From the NCBI GenBank assembly GCA_029253645.1, contig JAQWZC010000134.1, forward strand, positions 1 through 46,493: a stretch of 46,493 nt of DNA, written 5' to 3'. Every line of letters begins with the position of its first letter. Within the stretch, counting starts at the first letter, position 1. This document shows positions 1-9,486 of this stretch, piece by piece. A program made the position numbers and the translations under genes. Source of the DNA: Alphaproteobacteria bacterium. Its GTDB lineage: Bacteria; Pseudomonadota; Alphaproteobacteria; RS24. The notes beneath the pieces were generated by a model that had not been told where the DNA came from, made no database searches, and saw only the letters and a list, made by a program, of their open reading frames with translations.

Positions 1-115
1 CCAAAACCTCGAAGGGGAAGGGCCCGGCCAGCCGCTCTTTAGCCTGTGCACCGCTTGGCGTGGCGCAAACCATTAATGCCGCCCATAGGGCGAAACAAAT
101 TCTTACTACGCGCAT
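1..115 (-). CDS. Secreted protein, N-terminus only (possibly thermonuclease family)
   Basis: Only the first 38 codons are inside the window; the gene continues beyond position 1. The ATG at 115-113 is preceded by a good ribosome site (GAGGGAG about 6 bases upstream on the minus strand). The peptide starts with a basic n-region (MRVVR), a hydrophobic core and a likely signal peptidase I site after Gly-Ala-Gln-Ala around residue 25, so it is probably exported. The mature start reads AKERLAGPFPFEVL, which resembles the segment just before the VVDGDT motif of periplasmic SNase-like nucleases, but that motif itself lies outside the window, so the family is a guess. It would be the gene downstream of the SDHAF4-like gene on the same strand, separated from it by the hairpin-rich repeat. 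Confidence 0.6.
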   Translation of the reverse strand, partial: MRVVRICFALWAALMVCATPSGAQAKERLAGPFPFEVL

Positions 116-143
116 TTCAAAACTCCCTCAACTTTTGACCTCA

Positions 144-276
144 GCCCGACATAAATGTCGGGCCGGGCTCCAACTTTGCGTAGGCAAAGAGGTCCTGCAT
201 ATTTCCCATATGGGTCTTGTATTCAGCAGAAGACCCGACCCTAAGGTCGGCTCTTTGCCTGTACAAAGTTGAAGCC
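144..276. repeat. Multi-hairpin palindromic intergenic element
   Basis: A non-coding stretch built from nested inverted repeats. An outer imperfect pair has arms 166-191 and 251-276 (26 bases each, about four mismatches). Inside lie CATAT/ATATG (198-212), GGGTCTT/AAGACCC (212-236) and CCGACC-CTAA-GGTCGG (235-250). Just to the left is a near-perfect palindrome, GCCCGACAT-AA-ATGTCGGGC (144-163). The element lies between the stop of the SDHAF4-like gene and the start of the gene to its left, both on the minus strand. It looks like a REP/MITE-type mobile palindrome or a structured leader; there is no U-tract to call it a simple terminator. Confidence 0.6.
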
Positions 277-337
277 AAGAATAAGTTAACGCGTTTAATG
301 ATGCGCTTCTAGCAACCTGTGGTTGCAAAACCGATAT

Positions 338-523
338 TTAAAAATCCGACACAATTCCGGCTTTTTCCCAATCGCCATAACGGGTCGGCTCCGGCCCGTC
401 TTGACCGCCTTGTTCTTTCGGGCGCGGCCCGGCTTTCAGCGCGTCGCGCCGCGCGGCGGCCTCGGCCAAGGCTTGTTTTTGAGCGGCTTTTTTTTGCTGC
501 TCCGATGTTTCATCATTTGACAT
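338..523 (-). CDS. SDHAF4-like succinate dehydrogenase assembly factor (DUF1674)
   Basis: A 61-residue protein with a charged Ala/Lys/Gln/Arg-rich N-terminal half and the family signature at the C-terminus: Gly-Pro-Glu-Pro-Thr-Arg-Tyr-Gly-Asp-Trp-Glu-Lys, ending in Ser-Asp-Phe. This C-terminal block defines DUF1674/SDHAF4, small soluble proteins that help assemble flavinylated succinate dehydrogenase subunit A; the eukaryotic members are mitochondrial. The ATG at 523-521 is preceded by AGAGG. A longer in-frame reading up to 754 exists but would run into rsmB on the opposite strand, so the short form is chosen. It is divergent from rsmB with about 50 bases between starts. The role in succinate dehydrogenase assembly is from family knowledge. 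Confidence 0.88.
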   Translation of the reverse strand: MSNDETSEQQKKAAQKQALAEAAARRDALKAGPRPKEQGGQDGPEPTRYGDWEKAGIVSDF

Positions 524-575
524 GACCTCTATATGGGGGCTTGCCGTGCGCGCGGCAAGGTGGTGTAACCGCGAC

Positions 576-1847
576 ATGAGTTCGCAAGATAAAAAACGCC
601 CCCAAAAAGGGCGCGGTAAAACCGGCGCCAGACGCGCCGCCGCCACCATGTTGGCCGCCATTGAGCGCGGCAAAACATTAGACGAAGCGCGCGACAAGCT
701 GGCCGATTTGCGCGATAGCGACCGCAATTTGGCCGATGCGATTGTGCAAGCCACACTGCGCCATTATGGCGAGATTGATGCGCTGCTGCGCCGCCATGTC
801 AAAAAAATGCCGCCGCTCAGTTCTCTGGCGCGGCCCTTATTGGCCATTGGCGCGGCGCAATTAATATATATGAATGTGCCGTCACACGCGGCATTGCACG
901 AAACCGTCTCGGCCACCGGACGGCGCGAGCAACCCTATCGCGGTTTGATTAATGCGGTATTGCGCAATATTGCGCGCGCCCAAGACGCCAATGAGCTGCC
1001 CGCACCCGACCCGCTATTAAACCTGCCCGATTGGCTGCGCGATAATTGGCTGGATTTTTACGGGGTTGAAAAAACCACCGCCATTGCCGCCGCTTTGGCC
1101 GATGGGCCAAGCCTTGATTTATGTTTTAAATCCGCCGCCGCCGCCAAGGATTGGGCGGCGCAATATGGCGGCGTATTTTTACCGCCAAGCCATGTGCGCT
1201 TGGCCGAAAGCACCGATATCACCAAGCTGGCCGGATTTGCCGAGGGTGATTTTTGGGTGCAAAACGCCGCCGCCGGTCAGCCCGCCGCGCAGCTTATGGC
1301 GGCCTGCACCGCGCCGTCTCATATGCTCGATATATGCGCCGCCCCGGGCGGCAAGACATTGCAGCTGGCTGCTGCCGGTCATCAGGTCAGCGCGCTTGAT
1401 ATTTCCGCGCCGCGCCTCAAACGCCTTGCCGACAATATGGCGCGCACCAAATTGGACGGGCAAATGCAGGAAGTGATTTGCGCCGATGCATTGGATTGGC
1501 AACCCACGGCACTTTTTGACGCCATTCTATTGGATGCACCGTGCACCGCGACCGGCACATTGCGCCGCCACCCTGATGTATTGCGCCATCGCTCGGCAGG
1601 GCAAATGGCCAGGCTGGTGGATTTGCAAACCGCGCTTTTGGCGCGCGCTGCCGATTGGCTGAAGCCCGAGGGCGTTCTCGCCTATAGTGTTTGTTCTTTG
1701 CAGCATGAGGAAGGCGATGCCCGCATCGCGCATTTTTTGGAAAGCCGCGCTGATTTCACCCGCCTTGAAAGCGATGCGCCGAGGCGATTGACGCCGGATG
1801 AGAATATGGACGGGTTTTTTATCGCCCTATTGCAGAAAGCGGGCTGA
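576..1847 (+). CDS. rsmB: 16S rRNA (cytosine-967-C5)-methyltransferase RsmB
   Basis: A 423-residue RNA methyltransferase of the NOL1/NOP2/Sun family. An N-terminal NusB-like RNA-binding domain (about 15-140) precedes the SAM-dependent catalytic domain. The SAM-binding loop is LDICAAPGGKT (251-261). The motif IV cysteine is Cys323 in DAPCTATGTLRRHPD and the motif VI catalytic cysteine is Cys373 in YSVCSLQHEEGD; the usual YSTCS is YSVCS here, a conservative change. By homology it methylates C967 of 16S rRNA. The start at 576 gives the usual family length; an upstream in-frame start at 522 would overlap the SDHAF4-like start codon and adds a non-conserved leader. No strong ribosome site is visible. 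It is the first gene of the plus-strand run rsmB-rpe-heparinase-purH. Confidence 0.93.
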   Translation: MSSQDKKRPQKGRGKTGARRAAATMLAAIERGKTLDEARDKLADLRDSDRNLADAIVQATLRHYGEIDALLRRHVKKMPPLSSLARPLLAIGAAQLIYMNVPSHAALHETVSATGRREQPYRGLINAVLRNIARAQDANELPAPDPLLNLPDWLRDNWLDFYGVEKTTAIAAALADGPSLDLCFKSAAAAKDWAAQYGGVFLPPSHVRLAESTDITKLAGFAEGDFWVQNAAAGQPAAQLMAACTAPSHMLDICAAPGGKTLQLAAAGHQVSALDISAPRLKRLADNMARTKLDGQMQEVICADALDWQPTALFDAILLDAPCTATGTLRRHPDVLRHRSAGQMARLVDLQTALLARAADWLKPEGVLAYSVCSLQHEEGDARIAHFLESRADFTRLESDAPRRLTPDENMDGFFIALLQKAG

Positions 1848-1977
1848 GGCCCAAGCGTCAAAAAAACTCTGAATAAGGCGGCGCGAGGGCGCGCCCTATC
1901 TTGTCGTTGGCGACAAAACGCTTTAGACAAAAGAGTGAACGGGGCTGGCCCCAATGATGAAAAATGATGAACCCAAA

Positions 1978-2646
1978 ATGGCTGATATCAAAATTTCCCC
2001 CTCTATTCTGTCTGCTGACTTTGCCCGTCTGGGCGAGGAAGTTGCGGCGATTTGCGCCGCCGGTTGTGATTATGTGCATGTCGATGTGATGGACGGGCAT
2101 TTTGTGCCCAATCTCACCATCGGGCCTGATGTGGTCAAAGCGCTGGCCCCGCATGCCTCTAAACCGCTGGATGTGCATTTAATGATTGCGCCGGTTGACC
2201 CCTATATCAGCGCCTTTGCTGATGCGGGCGCGGCCATTATTACCTTTCACCCCGAAGCCGGACCGCATCCGCATCGCACGGCGCAAGCCATTAAGGCGGC
2301 CGGATGCAAGGTCGGCATTTCGCTTAATCCGGCAACACCGGTCAGCGTGCTGGATAATTTAATGGGCGATATTGACCTGATTTTGGTGATGTCGGTCAAT
2401 CCGGGTTTTGGCGGACAGAGCTTTATTGAAAGCCAGATTGAGAAAATTAAAACCCTGCGCGCCATGATTGATGCGAGCGGGCGTGATATTGAGCTGGAAG
2501 TCGATGGCGGTGTTAATCGCGACACGGCGGCGCGGGTGATTGAGGCGGGGGCCTCTATGCTGGTTGCCGGTACAGCGACATTTCAGGGCGGCCCTGATAA
2601 ATATGCCGAAAATATTTCCGCTTTGCGTGAAGCTGCGGTGCGCTAA
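1978..2646 (+). CDS. rpe: Ribulose-phosphate 3-epimerase
   Basis: A 222-residue TIM-barrel enzyme that interconverts ribulose 5-phosphate and xylulose 5-phosphate. The motifs are KISPSILSADFARLGEEV at the N-terminus, DYVHVDVMDGHFVPNLT (metal-binding His and Asp), VHLMIAPVDPYI, LVMSVNPGFGGQSF (phosphate/active-site loop) and LEVDGGVN (catalytic Asp). The start at 1978 fits the family, which usually begins a few residues before the KIxPSILSADF block; starts at 1954 and 1957 are possible and add seven or eight residues. Neither has a clear ribosome site. The stop overlaps the start of the heparinase-family gene by one base (TAATG), so the two are translationally coupled. Confidence 0.95.
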   Translation: MADIKISPSILSADFARLGEEVAAICAAGCDYVHVDVMDGHFVPNLTIGPDVVKALAPHASKPLDVHLMIAPVDPYISAFADAGAAIITFHPEAGPHPHRTAQAIKAAGCKVGISLNPATPVSVLDNLMGDIDLILVMSVNPGFGGQSFIESQIEKIKTLRAMIDASGRDIELEVDGGVNRDTAARVIEAGASMLVAGTATFQGGPDKYAENISALREAAVR

Positions 2647-4388
2647 TGGCGCGCGCGCAGCGTCTCGCCTCGCGCTTTGAAACGCTGTCTGTCAGCGCCG
2701 CCAAGCTGCGGCAAAATCTGACCATTGCTTTTTATCGGTCTCTCTTCGGGCGCGGCTTATGGCGCGGTGCCAATGAACCGACCCTGTTTGATTATCCATC
2801 CGCATTGCGCCCGGGCCATGCTTTGCGCGGCGAAAGCTGGCTGGCCGGGGATTATTCCTTGCCCGGCGGGGTGGCGCGCAATGTCACCAAATCACCCTTT
2901 GAGATGGCTCCGCCCAGCACGCAATGGCGCGATAGCCTGCATAGTTTTGATTGGCTGCCCGATCTTTTGGCCATTGCCAATGGTGGCGGTCATCAAGCCG
3001 TGCGCGCCTCCATATTGCATTGGGCGCTGGCGCCTTATATTCACCACCGCGCCACCATGCGACCGGCTTTGGTCGGGCGGCGGCTCATGCGCTGGGCGCA
3101 GGCGCTGTCAGAGGTCAAAAGCGGTTTTGACGGGCAAGCCATTTCGCGTATTCATACCAGTTTTTCGGCGCAAACGCGCTGGCTCGAAAAGCTGGCCACC
3201 CAATGTGATGATGGCATTGACCGGCTACATGCGGCACTGGGTTTAACGCTGGCGGCCTGCGCCCTGCCGCAGCAAGGCCAGACTTTGCGCTATGGCATGG
3301 ATTTATTAAACCGCGAAATGCGCCGCCAAATTCTGCCCGATGGCGGTCATGCCTCGCGCAATCCGGCGTTGCTGGCTGATTTACTGGCTGATTTAATGGC
3401 GCTTGAGGCGGTGCTGAAAGCGCGCCAAGTCGAATTGCCAACCGCCATTGCCACGGCGCGCGCGCGCATGCAAACGCTATTGGCCATGCTGCGCCATAAG
3501 GACGGCCATCTCGGAGTCTTTCAAGGCGGGCTTGAGGGCCATCCCGATAATCTCGATGCGACGCGCCCGCAAGGCAAAGCCAAAACCGATAAGCCGATCA
3601 GTTTTGCCCAGAAAAGCGGCTATCAGCGACTGGAAGCGGGCGATAGCTGTGTGCTGATTGATGTCGGCGAACCGCCGCGCGGCGCGCATAGTATTGCCGC
3701 TCATGCCGCGCCTTTGGCGCTTGAAATGAGCCATGGCGGCGACCGGTTGATTGTGAATTGCGGGCCGAATTTAGTGCATGGTGCCGATTGGCAATTGGCA
3801 GCGCGCGGCCTGGCGGCGCATTCGACCTTGGCTTTTGACGCTGATGTGGCCGACCCGTTTTTACGCTCCGGCATGGGGGCGCGCCGTTTGGGGCCGCGTG
3901 TCAAAGGCGATGGTTGGCATATCACCAATCGCCGCGTTGAAGATAAAAGCGGCATTTGGCTGGAAACCAGCCATTCGATTTTTTTGGAAACCCATGGCGT
4001 GCGCCATAATCGCCGGTTTTTTATTGATGCGTCGGGTGAGGATATTCGCGGCGAGGATTTACTGCTGGCCGATATGAACCATGTGGCCCGCGAAGGCGCG
4101 ACCTTTCACCTGCGCTTTCATTTACACCCTAAGGTCAAAGCCAGCCTGCAAAGCGGCGGCGATGCGATATTGCTGCTGACACCGGCCGGCCATGGCTGGC
4201 AATTTCGCCTGGCCAGCGAGGCCACGGGTGATTTGCGTATTGAAGAAAGCGTTTATATGGGCCATAGCGGTGTGCCGCAACGCTGCCAGCAAATCACAGT
4301 GCAAGGGCGTTTGATGCATGGCGATACTCTGATGCGCTGGGCCTTGCGCTATGCCGGTCGCCAAGCCACGCGCCGGGTGCGGCGCTAG
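2646..4388 (+). CDS. Heparinase II/III family protein
   Basis: A 580-residue protein resembling the heparinase II/III family: an N-terminal helical (alpha/alpha toroid-like) half containing [21 protein letters not shown] near residue 235, followed by a beta-sandwich half with the family-typical pattern [21 protein letters not shown] and [12 protein letters not shown] around residues 350-395. Family members are polysaccharide lyases acting on uronic-acid polymers, but this chromosomal type sits in a rsmB/rpe/purH context in many alphaproteobacteria and its substrate is not known to me; an envelope polysaccharide is a reasonable guess. No signal peptide is evident: the N-terminus is basic and amphipathic. 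Its ATG overlaps the rpe stop codon. Confidence 0.85.
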   Translation: MARAQRLASRFETLSVSAAKLRQNLTIAFYRSLFGRGLWRGANEPTLFDYPSALRPGHALRGESWLAGDYSLPGGVARNVTKSPFEMAPPSTQWRDSLHSFDWLPDLLAIANGGGHQAVRASILHWALAPYIHHRATMRPALVGRRLMRWAQALSEVKSGFDGQAISRIHTSFSAQTRWLEKLATQCDDGIDRLHAALGLTLAACALPQQGQTLRYGMDLLNREMRRQILPDGGHASRNPALLADLLADLMALEAVLKARQVELPTAIATARARMQTLLAMLRHKDGHLGVFQGGLEGHPDNLDATRPQGKAKTDKPISFAQKSGYQRLEAGDSCVLIDVGEPPRGAHSIAAHAAPLALEMSHGGDRLIVNCGPNLVHGADWQLAARGLAAHSTLAFDADVADPFLRSGMGARRLGPRVKGDGWHITNRRVEDKSGIWLETSHSIFLETHGVRHNRRFFIDASGEDIRGEDLLLADMNHVAREGATFHLRFHLHPKVKASLQSGGDAILLLTPAGHGWQFRLASEATGDLRIEESVYMGHSGVPQRCQQITVQGRLMHGDTLMRWALRYAGRQATRRVRR

Positions 4389-4432
4389 ACAGAATGAAAA
4401 AGCCCGATGGGCATTATGAAAAGGAAGACCGA

Positions 4433-6016
4433 ATGTCTGATGTAAAACCCGTAACCCGCGCCCTTATCTCGGTTTCCAATAAGGACGGCATTGTCGATTT
4501 TGCCCGCAAGCTGGCCGCGCTTAATGTTGAGCTGGTGTCCACAGGCGGCACAGCCAGCCTGTTGGCCGAGGCCGGATTGGCGGTGAAGGATGTGTCGGAA
4601 TTGACCGGCTTTCCCGAAATGATGGATGGCCGCGTCAAGACCCTGCACCCGATGGTGCATGGCGGGCTTTTGGCGATACGCGATAATGCGGCGCATCAAG
4701 CCGCCATGGAGACGCATGGCATTGTGCCGATTGATTTATTGGTGGTGAATTTATACCCGTTTGAGGCCACTGTTGCGGCGGGCGGGGATTATGCGGCTTG
4801 CGTTGAAAATATCGATATTGGCGGGCCTGCCATGATACGCGCTGCGGCGAAAAATCACGAGGATGTTGCGGTTTTGGTGGATGGCGATGATTATGATGCG
4901 ATTTTGGACGCGCTCGCCAAAGGCGGCACGGACCGCGCTTTGCGCCAGCGTCTGGCGCAAAAAGCCTATGCCCGCACGGCGGCCTATGATGCGGCGATTT
5001 CCAATTGGATGGCTGACGCGCTTGAGATTGACATGCCGCCCTATCGCGCTTTTGGCGGCAAGCTGAACCAAGCTTTGCGCTATGGCGAGAACCCGCATCA
5101 GCAAGCCGGTTTTTATGCCGGTGACGCGCCACGCAAAGGCGTCGCCACGGCGCGCCAAATTCAGGGCAAGGCGCTGTCTTATAATAACATTAATGACACG
5201 GATGCGGCGTTTGAATTGGTCAGCGAATTTTCCGCTGAGGCGGCACCGGCCTGCGCCATTATCAAACATGCCAATCCCTGCGGTGTGGCTTTGGGCGACA
5301 CACCGGCCATGGCCTTTGCCAATGCGCTGCGCTGCGATCCGGTCTCCGCTTTTGGCGGCATTATCGCCATGAACAAGCCGCTGGATGCGCCGACAGCCGA
5401 AGCCATTACCGATATTTTCACCGAAGTGATTATCGCGCCCGAGGCGGATGAAGCGGCGCGCGAGATTATTGCGGCGAAGAAAAATCTGCGCCTCTTGCTG
5501 AGCGATGGCCTGCCTGCACCGCATGCGGCGGGGCTGTCTGTGCGCAATGTGGCGGGCGGCTATTTGGTACAAAATCGCGATAATGGTCATATCACGCAAG
5601 ATGATTTGACCTGCGTCACCAAGCGCCAGCCAAGCGCACAGGAAATGGCCGATTTGCTGTTTGCTTGGCGTGTGGCCAAACATGTGAAATCCAACGCCAT
5701 TATTTATGTCAAAGACCAAGCCACGGTCGGCATTGGCGCGGGCCAAATGAGCCGCCTTGACAGCGCGCGCATTGCGGCGCGCAAAAGTGCCGATGCGGCT
5801 GAAGCTTGCGGCGCGGATGCGCCCTTGGCGCAAGGCTCAGTGGTCGCGTCAGATGCGTTTTTCCCTTTTGCTGATGGGCTATTAAGCGCCGCCGAAGCGG
5901 GAGCAACCGCGATTATTCAACCGGGCGGCTCCATTCGCGATGATGAGGTGATTGCCGCGGCAGATGAGGCCGGACTGGCTATGGTCTTGACCGGCATGCG
6001 CCATTTCCGTCACTAG
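4433..6016 (+). CDS. purH: Bifunctional AICAR transformylase / IMP cyclohydrolase
   Basis: A 527-residue enzyme for the last two steps of IMP synthesis. The N-terminal MGS-like IMP cyclohydrolase domain carries [48 protein letters not shown] and [11 protein letters not shown]. The C-terminal transformylase domain has [42 protein letters not shown] (Lys-His catalytic pair) and the ending [14 protein letters not shown]. The ATG at 4433 is chosen because AAGGAAG sits 5-6 bases upstream and the protein then starts at the conserved domain; an ATG at 4394 adds 13 non-conserved residues. Its stop is only three bases from the stop of the converging 6020-8338 gene, with no visible terminator between. 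Confidence 0.97.
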   Translation: MSDVKPVTRALISVSNKDGIVDFARKLAALNVELVSTGGTASLLAEAGLAVKDVSELTGFPEMMDGRVKTLHPMVHGGLLAIRDNAAHQAAMETHGIVPIDLLVVNLYPFEATVAAGGDYAACVENIDIGGPAMIRAAAKNHEDVAVLVDGDDYDAILDALAKGGTDRALRQRLAQKAYARTAAYDAAISNWMADALEIDMPPYRAFGGKLNQALRYGENPHQQAGFYAGDAPRKGVATARQIQGKALSYNNINDTDAAFELVSEFSAEAAPACAIIKHANPCGVALGDTPAMAFANALRCDPVSAFGGIIAMNKPLDAPTAEAITDIFTEVIIAPEADEAAREIIAAKKNLRLLLSDGLPAPHAAGLSVRNVAGGYLVQNRDNGHITQDDLTCVTKRQPSAQEMADLLFAWRVAKHVKSNAIIYVKDQATVGIGAGQMSRLDSARIAARKSADAAEACGADAPLAQGSVVASDAFFPFADGLLSAAEAGATAIIQPGGSIRDDEVIAAADEAGLAMVLTGMRHFRH

Positions 6017-6019
6017 TCT

Positions 6020-8338
6020 TTAGCCGCAATGCTTGTCGGCCGTACCTTGCCAATCCTTGAGCAGGGGAAAGGCCGTCACCGCATCGCGCCATCGGGTTTG
6101 AGCTTGGGGGCGTGAGAATATTTTTTGCCGCATGGCACAGGCTTGCGTGCCGCGTTCAAGCTCAATGAATAATGCCGCCAGCCCAAGCCGCGCGCCCATG
6201 CCGACCGGGTCATCGGCCGGTGTGCGTTGCGCCAAAGAAGACAAGGCGCGGGCGGCTTCGAGACCACGCTGATTGGCCTGCAAAGCGGCGGCGCGCCAAA
6301 ACCAAGCTGATGGGCGGCGCGGAAAATTGGCCGCCAATATTTCGGCACTTTCCAGCGCACGGCTCGGCTTATCGCGCGCCAAATCATGCTCGATAAGGGT
6401 CTCCAATAAAACTGCATGCGGGCGACCTTGCAAATCAATCAGCCCACGCAAAAATCCATAATGGCCATCCAAATCCGGTTTTTTGAGCAAGCCGCGCAAA
6501 TGTTTTTTCCAATGCGCCAAAGTCACGGCAGCCAATTCTTCATCCGCCGGTTCCAGCAAAACCAATAATCTATCGCCATCGCCGCGCGCCATAATATAGC
6601 GCAGCGCTTGGGGGATGAACGGGCGGATATCGCCGCCATCCTCAACAAAGCCGCCCCAGCTATAGCCGAAAGCCGTGCTGTCCAAATCGGCCAGAAAGGC
6701 GGTTTCAAAAGCCGCTTGATGCACGGCCAGTCGATTGCTGGCGGGACAGCCCGGTGGGCATTGGCTGTTGCGCCATAAGCGATAGAGAATATGCCCGCCA
6801 CGCGCCGTGATGCGCAACTTCCCTTTATCCTCGCCCGCCTTTAAGCGCGCCTTAATCGCCTCGGCCAAGAGCCGCACCCGCATGCCGAGAAACAAGCGAT
6901 AGGCCGGTTCATCGGGGCCGATACCGGTTAAATAAGCATCCGCCGCCGGCCAGTCTGCGCCTTGGGCGGCATGACGCGCCAGCACAATACGCGCACGCAA
7001 ATCGAGCAAACCATTCAGCACCTCAACCGGTGTCGGCGGCGGCGCATCAATCGGTTTTTGAACTTGGATAAATTTTTCTTTGCGGCGGTGTTTTTTGGCC
7101 AATTCAACCAAAGCCGCATCGGGCGCTTTATCGGCGGTTAATTGCGCCAGCACAATCAGCTTATCCAGACGCTCGGCCTGCGGACCGGTGGCGGTGATTT
7201 TGCGCGCCGCGCGCAAATGGTCAATGGCCAAAACCACCGCGCCCAAATTGAGCCGCGCCACCCCCATTTGATAATCAACCTGTCGCTTCAAGCCATCGGG
7301 CAAAAGCTGATAATAGGGTTTTAAATCAGGCCAGCTATTCACCAGCTGGCTATATTGGCCATCGGCAAAAGCGCGGCGCATCACCCGCAGGCTGGGGCCG
7401 GGTGCATAATCCATCGCCTGCACCAAAAGCTGGTCGCGGGCAATCAGTGCCAAAGCGGCGCGCGCGCTTTCCGGCGTGCCGCGCAAAGCCGGTTCCAAAA
7501 GCGCGACAATCTCATCGGCGGGGCGTCCCTCACCGACCGCCAGTCGGGCCAAACGCAGCGCATCATTGGCCGGACGTCCGGTCAGGGGCGTCGCCTCGAC
7601 TTCCGCGTCTTGTTGCGAGGCGGTGGAGAAAAGCGGGGTTGGCGGCTGATAGCCGGGCGCGGTGATGCGCGCATAAAATGCCTCAACCGATTGCTTAAAG
7701 GCCGGTGCTCCGGCGCGCGCCAAGGATTGCCGCAAACGGCTCAGCGTGTCTTTCGCCGCCGCCAAGCGCCCGCCCTCTATTTGCGTGCTGGCCAGCCCAT
7801 ACATGGCGCGCTGCACCAAAACCGGATGCTTGAACTCAAAGGTCAATTGCTGCATGCGCTTGCTGGCCTCAATCAAGGCTTGTCTTTTATCATTAGCCGA
7901 AATATGGCGCACTGCGACAGCCAGAGAACTCCATGCCGTGGCATAGGCGGCAGCGACGCGCATGGATTCAATATCCGCCCAAAGCGTGGAGGATAGCAGG
8001 CTTTCATAATCAAGCTCATTGCCGCGCACGCGGTCTTCTGCCATGCGGCGCATATCGGCCATGATCTGATTTAACCGCTCAGCCGCTTTGACAAAAGGCA
8101 CCAGCTCCAACGGCCCGAGCGGCCCGTCATAACACGCCTCCATCGCCACGGAATACTCATCCATCGCCGCCAAATAGGGCGCGGCATCATCGGCCAGCGC
8201 GGCCAGTATTTTGGGCGCGCTCAGCGTCAATAAGTCCGGCGGTGAGCTACAGGCGCGCGCCGTTTGCGGAGCGAAAAACGCCGCGACCAGCAAAAACGCC
8301 ATGAGTTTGACAGACGGGGAAAAGAGACAGCGCATCAT
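6020..8338 (-). CDS. Large secreted alpha-helical protein of the ExbBD-VWA operon
   Basis: A 772-residue protein I do not recognise. It starts with a clear signal peptide (residues 1-29, cut after Ala-Arg-Ala; Cys30 would be the first mature residue but the -3 position is Ala, so a lipoprotein is unlikely). The rest is almost entirely helix-forming, Ala/Leu/Arg-rich and reminiscent of TPR/SEL1 solenoids (for example 165-225, 255-300, 355-415 and 655-740), but no strict TPR consensus is visible. Cysteines are few: 30, 69, Cys527-x3-Cys531 (CPPGC), 734 and 771, a pattern compatible with periplasmic disulfides. The start lies two bases after the stop of the VWA gene, so it is the last gene of a coupled five-gene operon and probably the periplasmic partner of the VWA protein. 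Confidence 0.85.
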   Translation of the reverse strand: MMRCLFSPSVKLMAFLLVAAFFAPQTARACSSPPDLLTLSAPKILAALADDAAPYLAAMDEYSVAMEACYDGPLGPLELVPFVKAAERLNQIMADMRRMAEDRVRGNELDYESLLSSTLWADIESMRVAAAYATAWSSLAVAVRHISANDKRQALIEASKRMQQLTFEFKHPVLVQRAMYGLASTQIEGGRLAAAKDTLSRLRQSLARAGAPAFKQSVEAFYARITAPGYQPPTPLFSTASQQDAEVEATPLTGRPANDALRLARLAVGEGRPADEIVALLEPALRGTPESARAALALIARDQLLVQAMDYAPGPSLRVMRRAFADGQYSQLVNSWPDLKPYYQLLPDGLKRQVDYQMGVARLNLGAVVLAIDHLRAARKITATGPQAERLDKLIVLAQLTADKAPDAALVELAKKHRRKEKFIQVQKPIDAPPPTPVEVLNGLLDLRARIVLARHAAQGADWPAADAYLTGIGPDEPAYRLFLGMRVRLLAEAIKARLKAGEDKGKLRITARGGHILYRLWRNSQCPPGCPASNRLAVHQAAFETAFLADLDSTAFGYSWGGFVEDGGDIRPFIPQALRYIMARGDGDRLLVLLEPADEELAAVTLAHWKKHLRGLLKKPDLDGHYGFLRGLIDLQGRPHAVLLETLIEHDLARDKPSRALESAEILAANFPRRPSAWFWRAAALQANQRGLEAARALSSLAQRTPADDPVGMGARLGLAALFIELERGTQACAMRQKIFSRPQAQTRWRDAVTAFPLLKDWQGTADKHCG

Positions 8339-8340
8339 AT

Positions 8341-9486
8341 CTATTCCAAATTGGCCAGAAACGGCGCCAGCTCATCATGAAACCGGTCGTCAAATATCAG
8401 CAAAGCCAGCGTCTTCATTAATTGGCGTTCCGCCGCCAAAGTGGCCGCCGTGCCACCGCCCAATCGGGCGAGACGGCGAAAGACCGGCATGACGCCTTTT
8501 TTTATCAAATCAACCCCCGAGCCGGTCGGGTCGCCGCGCCCCAAAAGCGCACGATTGGCCTCGACGCGACTGTCCAGCAATGACAAGCGGCCACCGCGCG
8601 ATTTAAACCGCTCGGCAATATCGGCGGCTTCATTCAGCTCCCGCCCATGCGGCGGTGCATCGCCGATAATAATCACCACACGTTGCGCCCCACTGCGCCA
8701 GCCAATCGCGCCCTCCACATCGCGCAAGGCTTGCGTCACCGCTTCGGGATGGTCGCCGCCGCCCAGCGCATCAATGCCGCTCATAAAGCCGCGGGCTTTT
8801 TGAATGTCAAAACTGGGCTGCGAGATGCGCGTGACGAATTCCGGGTCATTATAATCGCGATAAGCAATAATGCCGAAGCGCGCCAAAGGCACAAGGCCGC
8901 GCACATATTCCGACAGCTGCGCCATGCGTTGGCGCACATTGCGATGCACCCAGACCATTGAGCCGGTGGCATCAATGGCAAAGACCACATCAATGCCGGT
9001 TTTTTGCAAATGCTCAATATAATCGGCAAAACTTTGCGGCACGCCGGAAATCAAACCGCCGCCGGGCAAAGCGCGTTGCGTCACCGCCGCGCTGGGCAAT
9101 GGCATGGCGGGTGCAATGGTCGCCATTTGCGCATTATCCATCATGAGATCATTAAAATCGGCCTCAAGCGGCACTTCCAAAAGCTCGGACAGGTCAAGCT
9201 CGGCCTCAGCCAGGCGCGGCAGCTCAACCGGTATATCTTGCGGCAGTTCAAGGTCCAGCTCTTCGGGTCCGGCATCACCGGCCGAAATGACAATACTGTC
9301 AGCCGCCGCCCCGCCGCCGCGCTCGCCGCCAAATAACAAGACCAGCACCACGCCGACCGCCAGCACATGGGCCACCACAGAAGCCGCCAAAAGCGACCAC
9401 CAAATGCGCGGCGGCACCGCCACCAAACGTGCCCGCATACGGCTGAACCAGCCGCGTTTCTCGGGGGTTGTGACGGTTTCACTCAT
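8341..9486 (-). CDS. VWA-domain protein with TonB/TolA-like membrane anchor
   Basis: A 381-residue protein. Residues 1-28 are basic and cytoplasmic; one membrane helix spans about 29-52. The helix contains Ser36-x3-His40 (ASVVAHVLAVG), the same spacing as the Ser/His pair of the TonB and TolA anchors that contacts ExbBD/TolQR. A very acidic linker (about 70-112, rich in Leu/Glu/Asp) leads to a VWA domain (about 164-370) with MIDAS residues Asp172-x-Thr-Gly-Ser176 (DATGSM), Asp245 in GGGDHPEAV and Asp276 in IIGDAPPH. The MIDAS third position is Thr instead of Ser, a variant seen in other VWA proteins. The start overlaps the upstream ExbD-like stop by four bases (ATGA). Inferred role: PMF-energised periplasmic arm that binds a ligand or partner through metal. 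Confidence 0.9.
   Translation of the reverse strand: MSETVTTPEKRGWFSRMRARLVAVPPRIWWSLLAASVVAHVLAVGVVLVLLFGGERGGGAAADSIVISAGDAGPEELDLELPQDIPVELPRLAEAELDLSELLEVPLEADFNDLMMDNAQMATIAPAMPLPSAAVTQRALPGGGLISGVPQSFADYIEHLQKTGIDVVFAIDATGSMVWVHRNVRQRMAQLSEYVRGLVPLARFGIIAYRDYNDPEFVTRISQPSFDIQKARGFMSGIDALGGGDHPEAVTQALRDVEGAIGWRSGAQRVVIIIGDAPPHGRELNEAADIAERFKSRGGRLSLLDSRVEANRALLGRGDPTGSGVDLIKKGVMPVFRRLARLGGGTAATLAAERQLMKTLALLIFDDRFHDELAPFLANLE

Noticed and set aside
312-326. GCAACC-TGT-GGTTGC hairpin as terminator of the SDHAF4-like gene
   Set aside because: The stem is perfect but short and has no U-tract on the minus strand.
4751-5833. 360-residue open frame antisense to purH
   Set aside because: It is the shadow of a highly conserved gene in GC-rich DNA; the sequence is low in recognisable motifs and there is no ribosome site.
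7355-7996. 213-residue open frame antisense to the secreted helical gene
   Set aside because: Composition is Arg/Gly-rich as expected of a shadow frame, and the opposite strand has a signal peptide and coupled operon position.
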